DNA of 18,574 bases, from assembly GCA_947466005.1 (NCBI GenBank), contig CANIBV010000019.1, forward strand, positions 1 through 18,574, written 5' to 3'. The notes beneath the pieces are model-generated. The model was not told the origin of the DNA and made no database searches. It saw only the letters and a list, made by a program, of their open reading frames with translations. This DNA is from Spartobacteria bacterium (GTDB lineage: Bacteria; Verrucomicrobiota; Verrucomicrobiia; Chthoniobacterales; UBA6821). The translations under genes were made by a program, and so were the position numbers. Below are positions 1 through 8,699 of the stretch, piece after piece. The number at the start of each line of letters is the position of its first letter. Within the stretch, counting starts at the first letter, position 1.

Positions 1-197
1 CTGATTATCTCGGTATCTGCAAAGGCTTCGGGGTTCCTGCGGAACGTGTCCTGCACAAGAAGGATCTCCGTGCAGCGCTCCAGCGGATGCTCGACTCCAA
101 GGAGACCTTCGTCCTCGATGTCATGACTCCCTACACGGAGCATGTGTTGCCGATGATCCCATCGGGCAAGACCTACAAGGATATCATTACCGAGTAG
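1..197 (+). CDS. ilvB: Acetolactate synthase large subunit, C-terminal fragment
   Basis: The reading frame is open from base 3 to the TAG at 195-197 and gives 64 residues of a protein whose start lies left of the window. The tail reads FVLDVMTPYTEHVLPMIPSG followed by KTYKDIITE. The HVLPMIPSG-type ending is characteristic of the thiamine-diphosphate-dependent catalytic subunit of acetohydroxyacid synthase, which condenses pyruvate (or pyruvate with 2-ketobutyrate) in the first common step of branched-chain amino acid synthesis in the cytoplasm. The fragment covers only the end of the C-terminal TPP-binding domain, so cofactor and FAD motifs cannot be checked. Another ThDP enzyme is possible, but the terminal motif makes IlvB the best call. 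The stop codon sits at the foot of a hairpin that may end the transcript. Confidence 0.85.
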   Translation, partial: DYLGICKGFGVPAERVLHKKDLRAALQRMLDSKETFVLDVMTPYTEHVLPMIPSGKTYKDIITE

Positions 198-220
198 CGG
201 CACAGCTGTGCTGAGCCGCT
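196..220 (+). terminator. Hairpin after ilvB, possible terminator
   Basis: Starting in the ilvB stop codon, AGCGGC (196-201) pairs with GCCGCT (215-220), and CAGC (203-206) pairs with GCTG (210-213). There is one A/A mismatch and a TGT loop. The stem is stable but no T-tract follows, so it may be a Rho-dependent or weak terminator, or only an mRNA 3'-end stabiliser. Confidence 0.4.
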
Positions 221-240
221 ACAGGCTGAAGGTGGATAGA

Positions 241-387
241 CTGAAGGCTGAAGAAGGCAATCCTGAATCGATCAGGGATAAACACAGACCCCTGAAGATC
301 TGGTGTTGGGTAATCAGTTTTTGGGTTTAGGTGCCATCGACTCCCCAGTATGATTCAGGCTCTGACCTAATAGTCTTCAGCCTTCAG
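241..387. repeat. Inverted CTGAAGG-type repeats flanking an intergenic spacer
   Basis: CTGAAGGCTGAAGA at 241-254 is the exact reverse complement of 374-387, with 119 nt between the arms. A further partial copy, AGGCTGAAGG, is at 223-232. A degenerate copy (CTGAAGGCTGGAAG) lies in the tolB-pal spacer near 12085-12098. The unit is a GGCTGAA heptamer in tandem, and it looks like a dispersed intergenic repeat. Its function is unknown. Nothing else recognisable lies in the 198-410 spacer. Confidence 0.5.
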
Positions 388-410
388 CCTAACAGCCTCA
401 CCTTGTCCCC

Positions 411-2657
411 ATGTCCTCCTTCGCCCGCATTCTGATCGACCGATCCGAGGGGAGGGAGCTTGATTACTCCATTCCGGAGAATCTGCGCGTGGGGGTTTCG
501 GTGGGGGATCGTGTGGTCGTGATGGTGAGGAATCGGCGTGCCGTCGGCACCATTCTGGCGCTGCTCACTCATTCGAGTGTGCCGGGCATCAAGCCTATCG
601 AATGTCTCGTGGGGGGCGAAACGTCGCTTCCTCCCGTGATGATGAAGTTAGCCGATTGGATGGCAGACTACTACTGCGCTCCCATTGCCTCCGTTATGCG
701 GACGATGCTGCCCCCCATGCTGCGCGGCGAAAAAATCACCGGCAAAAAAGTGAGGATGGCGAGGCTGCTGAAAAAACCTTCGGCGGAGGATCTCGACTCC
801 CTTGGGAAGGGAGCCCCCAAGCAACGGGCGATTCTGGAGCTGATTGGTAAGTCGGGAGTGCCTCTTGCCGTACCGGAGATACTAAGAGTCTGCAACGCCT
901 CGGATTCATCGCTAAAGGCACTTGTCCGAGGTGGATGGCTCGGGGTGACCGAGGAGCGGGTGGTCGGGTTTTCCGGGGATGGGGAGGAGGTCTTGCCATC
1001 GCGGATCCCTAGTCTGAATCCCGATCAGGAGAGGGTCGTTCAAGAACTCCATGAAGCCATCGGCGCGCTTGAAGGAGGCGGGGATGCGCCGCTGCCATTC
1101 CTGCTGCACGGCGTCACTGGCAGCGGTAAGACGGAGGTCTACCTGAGAGCGCTGGCCCGCGTCCTGAAGAGCGGGAAAAGCGCCCTAGTGCTCGTTCCTG
1201 AAATTGCGCTCACTCCGCAGACGGTCGAGCGCTTCCGCTCCAGATTTGAACATGAAGAGAACGGGGGAGCCCGGGTCGCCGTCCTGCACAGTCATCTCAC
1301 GGATGCGGAGCGACGTGAAGAGTGGATGAGGCTGCAGCGCGGTGAGGCTCGTATCGCGATCGGAGCCAGAAGCGCGGTGTTCGCCCCGCTCAAAGACCTT
1401 GGGATCATCATCGTGGATGAGGAGCACGAGAATACCTACAAGCAGGAGGAGACGCCCCGCTACCACGCCCGCGATGTTGCGGTGATGCGGGGAAGGTTGG
1501 AGGGCTGCCCAGTGATCCTGGGGAGTGCGACCCCTTCGGTGGAAAGTTACCGAAATGTGAAAAGCGGCAAGTATCGTCTTCTGGAGCTTCCCCGCCGCGC
1601 CGACGGGCAAATCATGCCGCTGATCCGGGTGGTCGACCTTCGCCTGCAGGGGAAGCGGGCCAAAGTGGAGGGGGGTCTCTCCGCACCGCTACAGATGGGG
1701 ATCACAAAACGGCTCGAGCTCAGCCAGCAAACGATCCTCTTTCTCAATCGCCGGGGCTTCTCCACCGCCATGCTCTGCCAGCAATGCGGCCATGTCTGCA
1801 GGTGCCCGAACTGCAGCCTATCGCTGACGCTGCACCGCGCTGATAACCGCTTGGCGTGCCATCTCTGTGGCCATGCGGCGAAGCCGCCTACCCGATGTCC
1901 CGAGTGCAAGGATCCTGGCATCCAACATGCAGGGATCGGGACGCAGCGGGTGGAGGAGAGCGTCCGTAAATTCTTTCCCTCAGCCAGAATCGCCCGCATG
2001 GATGCCGATACCATGACGCGCAAGGGGTCCTACGCCGAGGTGCTCGGGAAATTCCGAGCACGTCAGATAGACATCCTCATCGGCACGCAGATGATCGCCA
2101 AGGGGCTCGATTTTCCAAATGTCACCCTTGTTGGGATCATCAATGCTGATATCGGACTTCACTCACCCGATTTCCGCGCCGGGGAACGGACCTTTCAGCT
2201 CCTGACTCAGGTCGCAGGCCGGGCCGGCCGGGGAGAGACGGAAGGGGAAGTGATCGTCCAGACCTTTTCGCCCGCAAGCCCCTCCATTCAGCATGCCAGA
2301 CATCACGACTATGCCGGATTCTATGACCAGGAAATCTCGTTCAGGGAGGCCTTTCGGCACCCTCCCTTCACACGGATGCTCTTGGTGCAGGTGAGAGGTG
2401 TGTCACAGGAGAAGGCCTCATTTGCAGCCGACTCGCTTGCCAAAATATTCCGCGAAAAGGCATCGGATTCCATCGAAGTTTCAGAGGCAGCCCCGGCACC
2501 ACTGGAGAGGGCGCATGGGCAATACCGCTTCCACGTGACCTTGAAATCAACCTCAGGCGCCGCGCTTGGAAAATTGTCCCGGGAAGTAACGGCGGCAATC
2601 AAGCTGCCGGCGGGCGTCATCATGACGCTGGATGTGGATCCTTACTCGATGATGTGA
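411..2657 (+). CDS. priA: Primosomal protein N' (replication restart helicase PriA)
   Basis: PriA is a superfamily 2, 3'-5' DNA helicase that recognises abandoned replication forks and reloads the replisome. The 748-aa product has the normal family length. Visible parts are an N-terminal fork-binding region (about 1-105), Walker A GVTGSGKT at 234-241, and a DEEH box at 336-339 followed by the aromatic-rich QEETPRYHARDVAVMR loop. The zinc-binding cysteines typical of PriA are at 456, 459, 465, 468, 483, 486, 496 and 499. Late helicase motifs include GTQMIAKGLDFPNV and QVAGRAGRGE. All eight zinc ligands and the ATPase residues are present, so the protein should be functional. The ATG at 411 is the natural start (MSSFARILIDR). 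The next gene begins 91 bp downstream on the same strand. Confidence 0.97.
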   Translation: MSSFARILIDRSEGRELDYSIPENLRVGVSVGDRVVVMVRNRRAVGTILALLTHSSVPGIKPIECLVGGETSLPPVMMKLADWMADYYCAPIASVMRTMLPPMLRGEKITGKKVRMARLLKKPSAEDLDSLGKGAPKQRAILELIGKSGVPLAVPEILRVCNASDSSLKALVRGGWLGVTEERVVGFSGDGEEVLPSRIPSLNPDQERVVQELHEAIGALEGGGDAPLPFLLHGVTGSGKTEVYLRALARVLKSGKSALVLVPEIALTPQTVERFRSRFEHEENGGARVAVLHSHLTDAERREEWMRLQRGEARIAIGARSAVFAPLKDLGIIIVDEEHENTYKQEETPRYHARDVAVMRGRLEGCPVILGSATPSVESYRNVKSGKYRLLELPRRADGQIMPLIRVVDLRLQGKRAKVEGGLSAPLQMGITKRLELSQQTILFLNRRGFSTAMLCQQCGHVCRCPNCSLSLTLHRADNRLACHLCGHAAKPPTRCPECKDPGIQHAGIGTQRVEESVRKFFPSARIARMDADTMTRKGSYAEVLGKFRARQIDILIGTQMIAKGLDFPNVTLVGIINADIGLHSPDFRAGERTFQLLTQVAGRAGRGETEGEVIVQTFSPASPSIQHARHHDYAGFYDQEISFREAFRHPPFTRMLLVQVRGVSQEKASFAADSLAKIFREKASDSIEVSEAAPAPLERAHGQYRFHVTLKSTSGAALGKLSREVTAAIKLPAGVIMTLDVDPYSMM

Positions 2658-2748
2658 TGCGGGGCGATTCCCTCTTGGGAAGCGCTCATGCCCTTCGACA
2701 TCCACGCCCATTCTTTACAATCCGGCGCTCAATTCGGAAAGTCAGCCA

Positions 2749-5223
2749 ATGCCTCCGCTTACCACGCCCCCCCAAGGCTCCCTACTGTCAGGGAAGCGTG
2801 GAGAGACTAGCGGAGATAAAAACAGGATCTGGAGGAGGATCGAAAATCTGTTGCGCTATGTGGCTGCATGGCTCTTTGGTTTCTTCTTTTTTCTCTGCGT
2901 GGTGGGAGTCCCGACTCTTCTTGTGGTCACCTCCACCCACGGTCTGGGTGAAACCGTCAAGCAACGGGCTGAGAAAGCCCTCGGCGGCACGTTTTATCAA
3001 GTGAGCGTCGGGAGAGTTCTCTTCAGTCCCACGCGCGGATTTGTCCTCGACCAACTGGAGATCCATGACCGGACCCCCGCCCGACGACTCCTCGTCTCTG
3101 CGAACAGGCTGGCAGTCTCCGTAAACATGGATTCCATCCTCAGGGGAAAGCCCCGTTTGGAGAGGATCTTCCTGCGTGATGTCACCCTCGATGTTCCGCT
3201 CGGTCCTGCGGATGGACCCAGGTTGAGGCTGGATCATGTGAGGGGGCTGATCCTCTGTCCCCCCGGAGAGTTTCGACTGACAGAGGCTTCTTTTGATTTG
3301 GCAGGCATTCAGATCCGCGCGTCAGGGACGTTTTTGAACCCCAAAAACTTCTCCCCGAATGCAGTCTCTTCCGAAGGCCCCGGGAAAACCGCGCTCACGA
3401 TCGAATCCATCCAGAAAGGACTTCGCTCCATCCGTTGGGATGGGCATGCGGCCCCGGTGCTGACCATTGAGGCCGGGGGTGACCTCAGTGACACGGAGAG
3501 CCTGAGCGTGGAGCGCGCGGAGTTCGAAAGCGCGGGAGGGGAATGGAACGGGGTCCGGTTCCATCATATCGATATCGGGCTTCACTACAGGAAGCAGAAG
3601 CTGACCTTGGAGAACCTCTCTTTGGACGACGGGGCGGGGGTACTTCAGGCCATCGGACGGGCGGACTTTCATGAGAACAAAGCGTCCTTGGAATTTGCCG
3701 GGGCCTTCCACGGCGGAGTCCTTCCCCGTTTGTTGTTAGCGCACGATAAAGCCGCTGATTGGGAGTGGATCGACCCCTGCAGGGTGAATGGAAGCATGTC
3801 GGCGGACTGGCATGCAGGCCCCGCCGTGTTTGACGGCGCGGTGGAGGGTGAGTCCGGGCGATTCCGTTACAGGGGGGTCTCCATGGATGCCTTTTCGGCA
3901 GGCGTCGCCCTGCATGAGGGAAAGATCCTCGTCCGTGATCTCCATGCCTCTGGTGATCCAGGCTCTCTGGATGCCGATCTCCTGCTTGCGCCCGGAGATA
4001 ACCGCGTCCGTCTGAAAGCCTCGCTCTTTCCCGGGAAGCTGGCTCCTGCTGCATCCGGCAAGTTGGCCGAGACGCTCTCTTCCATGGATTTTACAGACCC
4101 CCTGATCCTCACGTTTGACGGAGGGGCTCCCGGAACCGATCCTCTCAAGATCAGGGGGAGCGGAACCCTGGATCTTGGGAAGGCCTCCATGCGCGGCGCC
4201 TGGATTGAAAGTCTTACGTCCAAGTTTCAACTCGCTAACGGGGCTGCTTCATTCCGCGATATCCAGGTCAGGATCGGCGAGGGGACGGGGAGGGGGGAGT
4301 TCATCTACGATTACAAGAATTGGGAGGGTCGCTTTCCCGTTGTCCGCTCAACGTTGGACCCAATCAAATTAATGACATGGATTGATCCGCGCATCGCGGG
4401 TTCGCTCAAGGCTTACCGTTTCACGAAGCCGCCCGAACTCGAGATCAGCGGCAAAGTGGGTCTTCATAATCCGGATAAAAACGATCTCCGCATCGAGTTA
4501 AATGCGCGATCAGGGCTTGGTTACACGCTCATTGGCAAGGATCTTCCCTTCGGAGCCACCTCAGGGACCATTCTGCTAAAGGGACAGAAGTTGGCCATCG
4601 ACCTCCCCGACTCGCATCTTTTTGGCGGAAGTGTGGCGCTGAAGGCTGATGTCTCTGTTGCTCCGGGAGACAGTCGTTACGGGGCATCCGTCCATCTTGA
4701 GAAGGTCGATTTCAAGAAGCTCGCCATGTTGTATTTCGACTATGGCGAATCAAGCGGAAGCCTGACTGCCGACTACGCATTCCGCGCCGTGGGTGGGGAT
4801 GAGCGGGCCATGAACGGCAGGGGGAATCTCTTGATTGAAAACGGCAATGTCCTCGCCATGCCGATCTTCGGCCCCCTTTCCCTCCTGTTGAACGAAGTAA
4901 TCCCTGGGTTCGGCTATCAGAATGCGCGGCAGGCGACGACAGACTTCACCGTCGAGAACGGAGCGATCACCACCCGTAATCTGCTCATTCAGGGGAAGGG
5001 GTTCAACATGATCGGCAACGGAACCATCTACTACCTCGAGGATAGGATGAGCATGAACATGAGGCTGAATGCACAGGGTTTACCGGGATTGGTCCTGTTT
5101 CCCGTGAGCAAAATCTTCGAGTATGAATCCGTTGGCTCGGCCAAGCGCCCGAAGTGGCGCCCCAAGCTATTACCCAAGGGATCCTCCTCCCAGGCCACGG
5201 AAGCCCTCCCCGCTCAGCCGTGA
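2749..5223 (+). CDS. AsmA-like outer-membrane biogenesis family protein
   Basis: This 824-aa protein has a short charged N-terminal tail, one hydrophobic segment at about 36-61 (YVAAWLFGFFFFLCVVGVPT) and then a very long beta-rich region expected to be periplasmic. The C-terminal part (about 680-800) reads GNLLIENGNVLAMPIFGPLS and continues with NGAITTRNLLIQGKGFNMIG and GTIYYLEDRMSMNMR. This matches the AsmA C-terminal pattern of the AsmA/TamB/YhdP repeat-beta-groove superfamily, members of which are implicated in phospholipid transport or outer membrane assembly. Topology and family are inferred from the pattern; the substrate is unknown. The start at ATG 2749 has GGAAAG about 7 nt upstream. 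Its stop codon is one base away from the stop of the convergent methyltransferase gene, so there is no room for a separate terminator. Confidence 0.75.
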   Translation: MPPLTTPPQGSLLSGKRGETSGDKNRIWRRIENLLRYVAAWLFGFFFFLCVVGVPTLLVVTSTHGLGETVKQRAEKALGGTFYQVSVGRVLFSPTRGFVLDQLEIHDRTPARRLLVSANRLAVSVNMDSILRGKPRLERIFLRDVTLDVPLGPADGPRLRLDHVRGLILCPPGEFRLTEASFDLAGIQIRASGTFLNPKNFSPNAVSSEGPGKTALTIESIQKGLRSIRWDGHAAPVLTIEAGGDLSDTESLSVERAEFESAGGEWNGVRFHHIDIGLHYRKQKLTLENLSLDDGAGVLQAIGRADFHENKASLEFAGAFHGGVLPRLLLAHDKAADWEWIDPCRVNGSMSADWHAGPAVFDGAVEGESGRFRYRGVSMDAFSAGVALHEGKILVRDLHASGDPGSLDADLLLAPGDNRVRLKASLFPGKLAPAASGKLAETLSSMDFTDPLILTFDGGAPGTDPLKIRGSGTLDLGKASMRGAWIESLTSKFQLANGAASFRDIQVRIGEGTGRGEFIYDYKNWEGRFPVVRSTLDPIKLMTWIDPRIAGSLKAYRFTKPPELEISGKVGLHNPDKNDLRIELNARSGLGYTLIGKDLPFGATSGTILLKGQKLAIDLPDSHLFGGSVALKADVSVAPGDSRYGASVHLEKVDFKKLAMLYFDYGESSGSLTADYAFRAVGGDERAMNGRGNLLIENGNVLAMPIFGPLSLLLNEVIPGFGYQNARQATTDFTVENGAITTRNLLIQGKGFNMIGNGTIYYLEDRMSMNMRLNAQGLPGLVLFPVSKIFEYESVGSAKRPKWRPKLLPKGSSSQATEALPAQP

Positions 5224-5224
5224 T

Positions 5225-6001
5225 TCAGTAATCTGGAGCCGACGGATTGAAAGGTGACTCTTTCCCCGTCGAAACCTTATCGATCCAGATGGCTTGTCGT
5301 GTGACGGGAAAACTGGCCTGTTTAAACGATCCCCAGCCCGCATCCCGTGCCAATTTGGCAAGCTCGGGCCGTGAAAAGGCCCTGCGAATCGAGAGGCGTG
5401 CATCGTGAACAGTCATCGGTTCACGCAGAAAAATCGCAGTAAGCAACCAGATTCCCAAGGCCCCCATCCGACTCCGTTTCAGGTCAGCAACAAGCAGGTG
5501 ACGGCTGGAGAGTTGGCGCGCATGGCGCAGGATCCTCACTGCATCCGCCGAGCTGAAATGATGAAGAGCCAGGGAGCAGAGCACGAGATCCCAGGAGGTC
5601 TGTTTCCCCGCTTCCCAGGTGCGTATATCGCCCTCGTGGAAAGTGATCTCTGGGAATTCAGCACTCTGCCCCCGCGCAACCGCAAGGGTGGCGGCGTTAG
5701 CGTCGACGGCATCGACAGAGACGGGAATGCCCCTCTTTCGGCACCATGTGACTAGTTCTCTCGGGAGATCCCCTTCGCCTGTGGCCAGATCCAGGACTCT
5801 GAGTCGGGGTTGTCGGGGATCATGGATGGTTGGAAGTAGCCAGCGATTCAGAAACCGATGCAAGATGGAGATGGCGCCGAAGTGGCGGTTCAGCCAGCGG
5901 AGGTTTGCGAGGTCGCGCTGCAACTCCGCCGAGGGTCTGCCATCGAGAAGTTCGGCTTGGTCCATGAGTTCCGGTTGGGCCGGATCAAAATCCCGCCTCA
6001 T
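5225..6001 (-). CDS. Class I SAM-dependent methyltransferase
   Basis: The 258-aa protein has a Rossmann-type methyltransferase core. Motif I is VLDLATGEGD (69-78). An acidic residue at the end of strand 2 (D100 in VDAVDAN) should bind the ribose of SAM. GDIRTW (124-129) and LALHHF (144-149) occupy the later motif positions. The N-terminus (ELMD...LANLRWLNRHFG) resembles small-molecule methyltransferases often annotated as UbiE-like. The substrate cannot be told from the sequence. It is the last gene of the minus-strand operon: its ATG (6001-5999) overlaps the stop of the pgeF-like gene as ATGA, so translation is probably coupled. Its 3' end abuts the convergent AsmA-like gene. Confidence 0.85.
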   Translation of the reverse strand: MRRDFDPAQPELMDQAELLDGRPSAELQRDLANLRWLNRHFGAISILHRFLNRWLLPTIHDPRQPRLRVLDLATGEGDLPRELVTWCRKRGIPVSVDAVDANAATLAVARGQSAEFPEITFHEGDIRTWEAGKQTSWDLVLCSLALHHFSSADAVRILRHARQLSSRHLLVADLKRSRMGALGIWLLTAIFLREPMTVHDARLSIRRAFSRPELAKLARDAGWGSFKQASFPVTRQAIWIDKVSTGKESPFNPSAPDY

Positions 6002-6669
6002 TGAGGCAAGAGGGTTAGAGTCGCAAGCATGCGTCCGGTCAGTCCGAGTTCCCGTCGGTAGGAGTAGTACGACTCAGGGTGACATGCCGTGCAGATGCCA
6101 TCGTCATGGATAGAGGAGATGCCGGCTTCTATGGCCTGACGCCTGATATCGCCGGCGAAATCAACCTCATAGCAGGGAGGGCGGATGCAGGGGCCGATGA
6201 TGAGGATCAGATCTTGGGGCAGGAGATGTGCTGTGGAGCAGAGCGTGCGAATGCCTTCGGGGACAATGCCGAGTTCGGTTCCTTTTTTCCCGGAATGGAG
6301 TAGGCCCCCCGCCGATCCATTCTTGGCAACCAGCCAGACTGGAGCGCAATCAGCGACAGAGATGCCCAGGGTGATCCCCCGTGTTGTGGTGAGCAGGCCG
6401 TCAACGCCCTCAAAGGGGCTTGCCGATGATTCTGTGACAAGGGCCACGGCATGCCCGTGAATCTGCTCAGCGGTGACCAAGGGATAACTCCCGAGTCCCT
6501 GTTGCTTCAGTAGGGAAATCTGATGAGGTGCGAGGGCCCTCATTGCGGCATCTCTCTCCAGTGCAACCCCAACATTAGGGATTCGTCCGATGAACCGGGC
6601 GGCAACATGCCGCGGCGAACTCAGGCCCGGGATCTGAACAACCTCAACGGTGGGGTGGAGTTCGCTCAA
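5998..6669 (-). CDS. pgeF: Laccase-domain protein of the YfiH/PgeF family
   Basis: The 223-aa product carries the metal-site residues of the polyphenol oxidase/YfiH fold: H71 in QIHG, C108 in ADCAPV and H125 in LLHSGKKGT. The IGPCI..PCYEV segment (158-169) is also typical. Family members have been described as purine nucleoside phosphorylases/adenosine deaminases and, in E. coli, as peptidoglycan editing factor that removes wrongly incorporated residues. The usual HAGWRG is here HSGKKG, so the Arg next to the metal His is replaced by Lys. The start is a TTG (6669-6667) overlapping the upstream efflux gene stop by 4 nt. The lack of a better in-frame ATG and the coupled arrangement support it. 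Third gene of the operon. Confidence 0.9.
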   Translation of the reverse strand: MSELHPTVEVVQIPGLSSPRHVAARFIGRIPNVGVALERDAAMRALAPHQISLLKQQGLGSYPLVTAEQIHGHAVALVTESSASPFEGVDGLLTTTRGITLGISVADCAPVWLVAKNGSAGGLLHSGKKGTELGIVPEGIRTLCSTAHLLPQDLILIIGPCIRPPCYEVDFAGDIRRQAIEAGISSIHDDGICTACHPESYYSYRRELGLTGRMLATLTLLPQ

Positions 6670-8699
6670 TCGACCGGTTTCTTGTCGTTCTTATTCCTGC
6701 TCGTGGATGATTTACCCTTGGTTTTTGCGTCGGGCTGCTCTTGCTTGCGAACGGTGGAGCTCTTGATCAGATCATCAAAGTTCACATTTGGTGGCAGGGG
6801 ATCATTCTTGCGCATGGATCTTGGAAGCTGCGGACGAGGGCGATTCTCCGCGTTGAGGGATTGGTAGCGGGCCTTCTCCCATTTGTTGAGGGGATCATCG
6901 AAGAGCTCTTCATACTGCGTGTGCAGTGAGAGAGCACGGTCATATTCAGCAGTGGCTGAGATGTACTGAAAGAGGGCTGAAAGAACAGAGGTTTGGGCTT
7001 GGAGAAGCTGAACCTGTGCATTGATCACATCCAACTGAACACCTGCACCGGCATCAAGGCGCTCACGAGAGAGCCTGAGGGCCTCGGCTGCCTGCTCCAC
7101 GGTGGCCTTCTGGCTATCGATGGTTTCCTTAGCCTGCTGGATGTTGGAGATGGCTGTCTGCACTTCGGTGACGACGCTGCGGACAGCGTTGTCATAGGTG
7201 ATCTTGGCGCTCTGCATGGTCGCCTTGGCCTGCTTGACCGCGCCATAGGTGGCTAGTCCGTCGAAGATCGCCCAGCTCCCGGTGGCCCCGAAGAACCATC
7301 CCTGAATGGTTTCCGTAAGGGATTGGTCATACCTATAACTCTGCACCTGATAGCCGCCGTTCGCATTAAGCGTCGGCAACCATCCTGAAATAGCCGCAGT
7401 GACTTGTTTCGCTGTAACGAGGATGCTGAAGCGCTGCGCTTTGAGTTGGGGATTGCGTTGGAGCGCGGTGTGAATGGAGGCATTCTCATCGAACTTGCGC
7501 GGGTAGTAGCCCAGCTCTCCGTTGACATCGAAGGGGATCTTCACATTCTGGATATTCGGGTAGTCCATGCCGATAAGCTGGACGAGACGGAACAGGGAGG
7601 TGCGCAGGTTGTTTTCCGCAGCGATCAAGGGAGGCATGGCGTTGGCCATCTGAACTTGAGCTTGGAGTACATTAAATCGAGGAACTGTCCCTGCATCATA
7701 ACGACTCTGTTGGTCGGTGACTTGGGTTTTGTAAAGGGCGACCTGCTGCTCGTTGGCGATGACAAGCGCTCGGTTGAGAACGACCTGATAGAACTGGCGC
7801 ACTACGTCCGCGACAACCTTGTCGAGAGTCTGTCGCAGTTGGAAATAAGCGATCTGCTCGGAAAGCTTCGCCGCCTCCGTGAGTGAGGGGGTCTTCCATC
7901 CGTCATAAAGAAGCTGGGTGCCTTGAAAGTTGATGTTCCAGGATTGGTTGACTTGGACGCTTGGGATTCCGCCATTATTTTTTGAGCTAGGGCTTTGCCC
8001 GTTCTGGATGTTGGGATCCAGCCAAGTGTATGCTGGGAGGACGTTGAGCTTGGGGATGAGGCCTGCGCGGACGTTGATGTAGTTACCAGATGCTCTCTGG
8101 ATATTCTGGATGGCAGTAAGGATATCCGGATTATGGGACAGGGCATATTGCACCGTCTCATCGATGTTCATTCTCTTGGCATCCTTGGCAATGATTCCGG
8201 GAACAACTTTGTTGCCGGCTTTTGCGAGAGCCTCGGCGGTGAGAGGCACATCCTTGACTAGCTTCATGATCTTATCGATCAGCCCGAAGTTGTTGGTCGT
8301 CGGCGTGGGCAGGGGAATGGGGCCCATCGTGGTCTCCGGCAGCGGAGCAGGGAGCGATTCCAAGGTGATGGGATTGGTGATCAGCGGAGCGGTTGGCAGA
8401 TCTGGCGTCGGGATCGGGGAGAGGTTGGTGAAGGCATTGGTTCCCGCATCCAGTCCCTGCGGAGGAGCCGGAGGATTGGTGGCAAGCGATGGGGCGACCG
8501 AGACTCCCGCAGGCGATTGATCCGTCACTGACGGAAGGTTGGTTGCCACGATCGGCAGGTTAGTTTCGGCCTCAACAGCGGATTGATTGCTCACGGAGAC
8601 ACCTTGGATCGAGAAGTCATTGGATGCCGGTTGCTGGGCAATCAGGCCGCAGGAAAAAATCACCCAAGCAGAGGAATTCAAAAGGAAGCGGTTCTTCAT
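6666..8699 (-). CDS. TolC-family outer membrane efflux protein
   Basis: This is an outer-membrane channel component for a tripartite exporter. The ATG at 8699 (MKNRFLLNSS) overlaps the marR stop as ATGA and fits a signal peptide, so it is preferred over the in-frame ATG at 8717; this gives 677 aa. After the leader comes an unusual stretch of about 150 residues rich in Pro, Thr, Asn and Leu (for example ATNPPAPPQ and LPTPTTNN). The two outer-membrane-efflux repeats then start near 177 with MNIDETVQYALSHNPDI. Long Gln/Ala-rich helices such as VQTAISNIQQAKETIDSQ follow. A lysine/arginine-rich tail of about 75 residues ends the protein. Cys17 after VIFS could be a lipidation site, but the lipobox is imperfect. 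No inner-membrane pump or adaptor is in this operon, so the partner must be encoded elsewhere. Confidence 0.92.
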   Translation of the reverse strand: MKNRFLLNSSAWVIFSCGLIAQQPASNDFSIQGVSVSNQSAVEAETNLPIVATNLPSVTDQSPAGVSVAPSLATNPPAPPQGLDAGTNAFTNLSPIPTPDLPTAPLITNPITLESLPAPLPETTMGPIPLPTPTTNNFGLIDKIMKLVKDVPLTAEALAKAGNKVVPGIIAKDAKRMNIDETVQYALSHNPDILTAIQNIQRASGNYINVRAGLIPKLNVLPAYTWLDPNIQNGQSPSSKNNGGIPSVQVNQSWNINFQGTQLLYDGWKTPSLTEAAKLSEQIAYFQLRQTLDKVVADVVRQFYQVVLNRALVIANEQQVALYKTQVTDQQSRYDAGTVPRFNVLQAQVQMANAMPPLIAAENNLRTSLFRLVQLIGMDYPNIQNVKIPFDVNGELGYYPRKFDENASIHTALQRNPQLKAQRFSILVTAKQVTAAISGWLPTLNANGGYQVQSYRYDQSLTETIQGWFFGATGSWAIFDGLATYGAVKQAKATMQSAKITYDNAVRSVVTEVQTAISNIQQAKETIDSQKATVEQAAEALRLSRERLDAGAGVQLDVINAQVQLLQAQTSVLSALFQYISATAEYDRALSLHTQYEELFDDPLNKWEKARYQSLNAENRPRPQLPRSMRKNDPLPPNVNFDDLIKSSTVRKQEQPDAKTKGKSSTSRNKNDKKPVD

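Noticed and set aside
2654..3004. Plus-strand open frame overlapping the priA stop (116 codons)
   Set aside because: It overlaps the AsmA-like gene in another frame and its translation has no recognisable protein character.
3485..4054. Long minus-strand open frames opposite the AsmA-like gene
   Set aside because: They are antisense shadows in GC-rich coding DNA with Arg/Pro/Ser-rich translations and no motifs.
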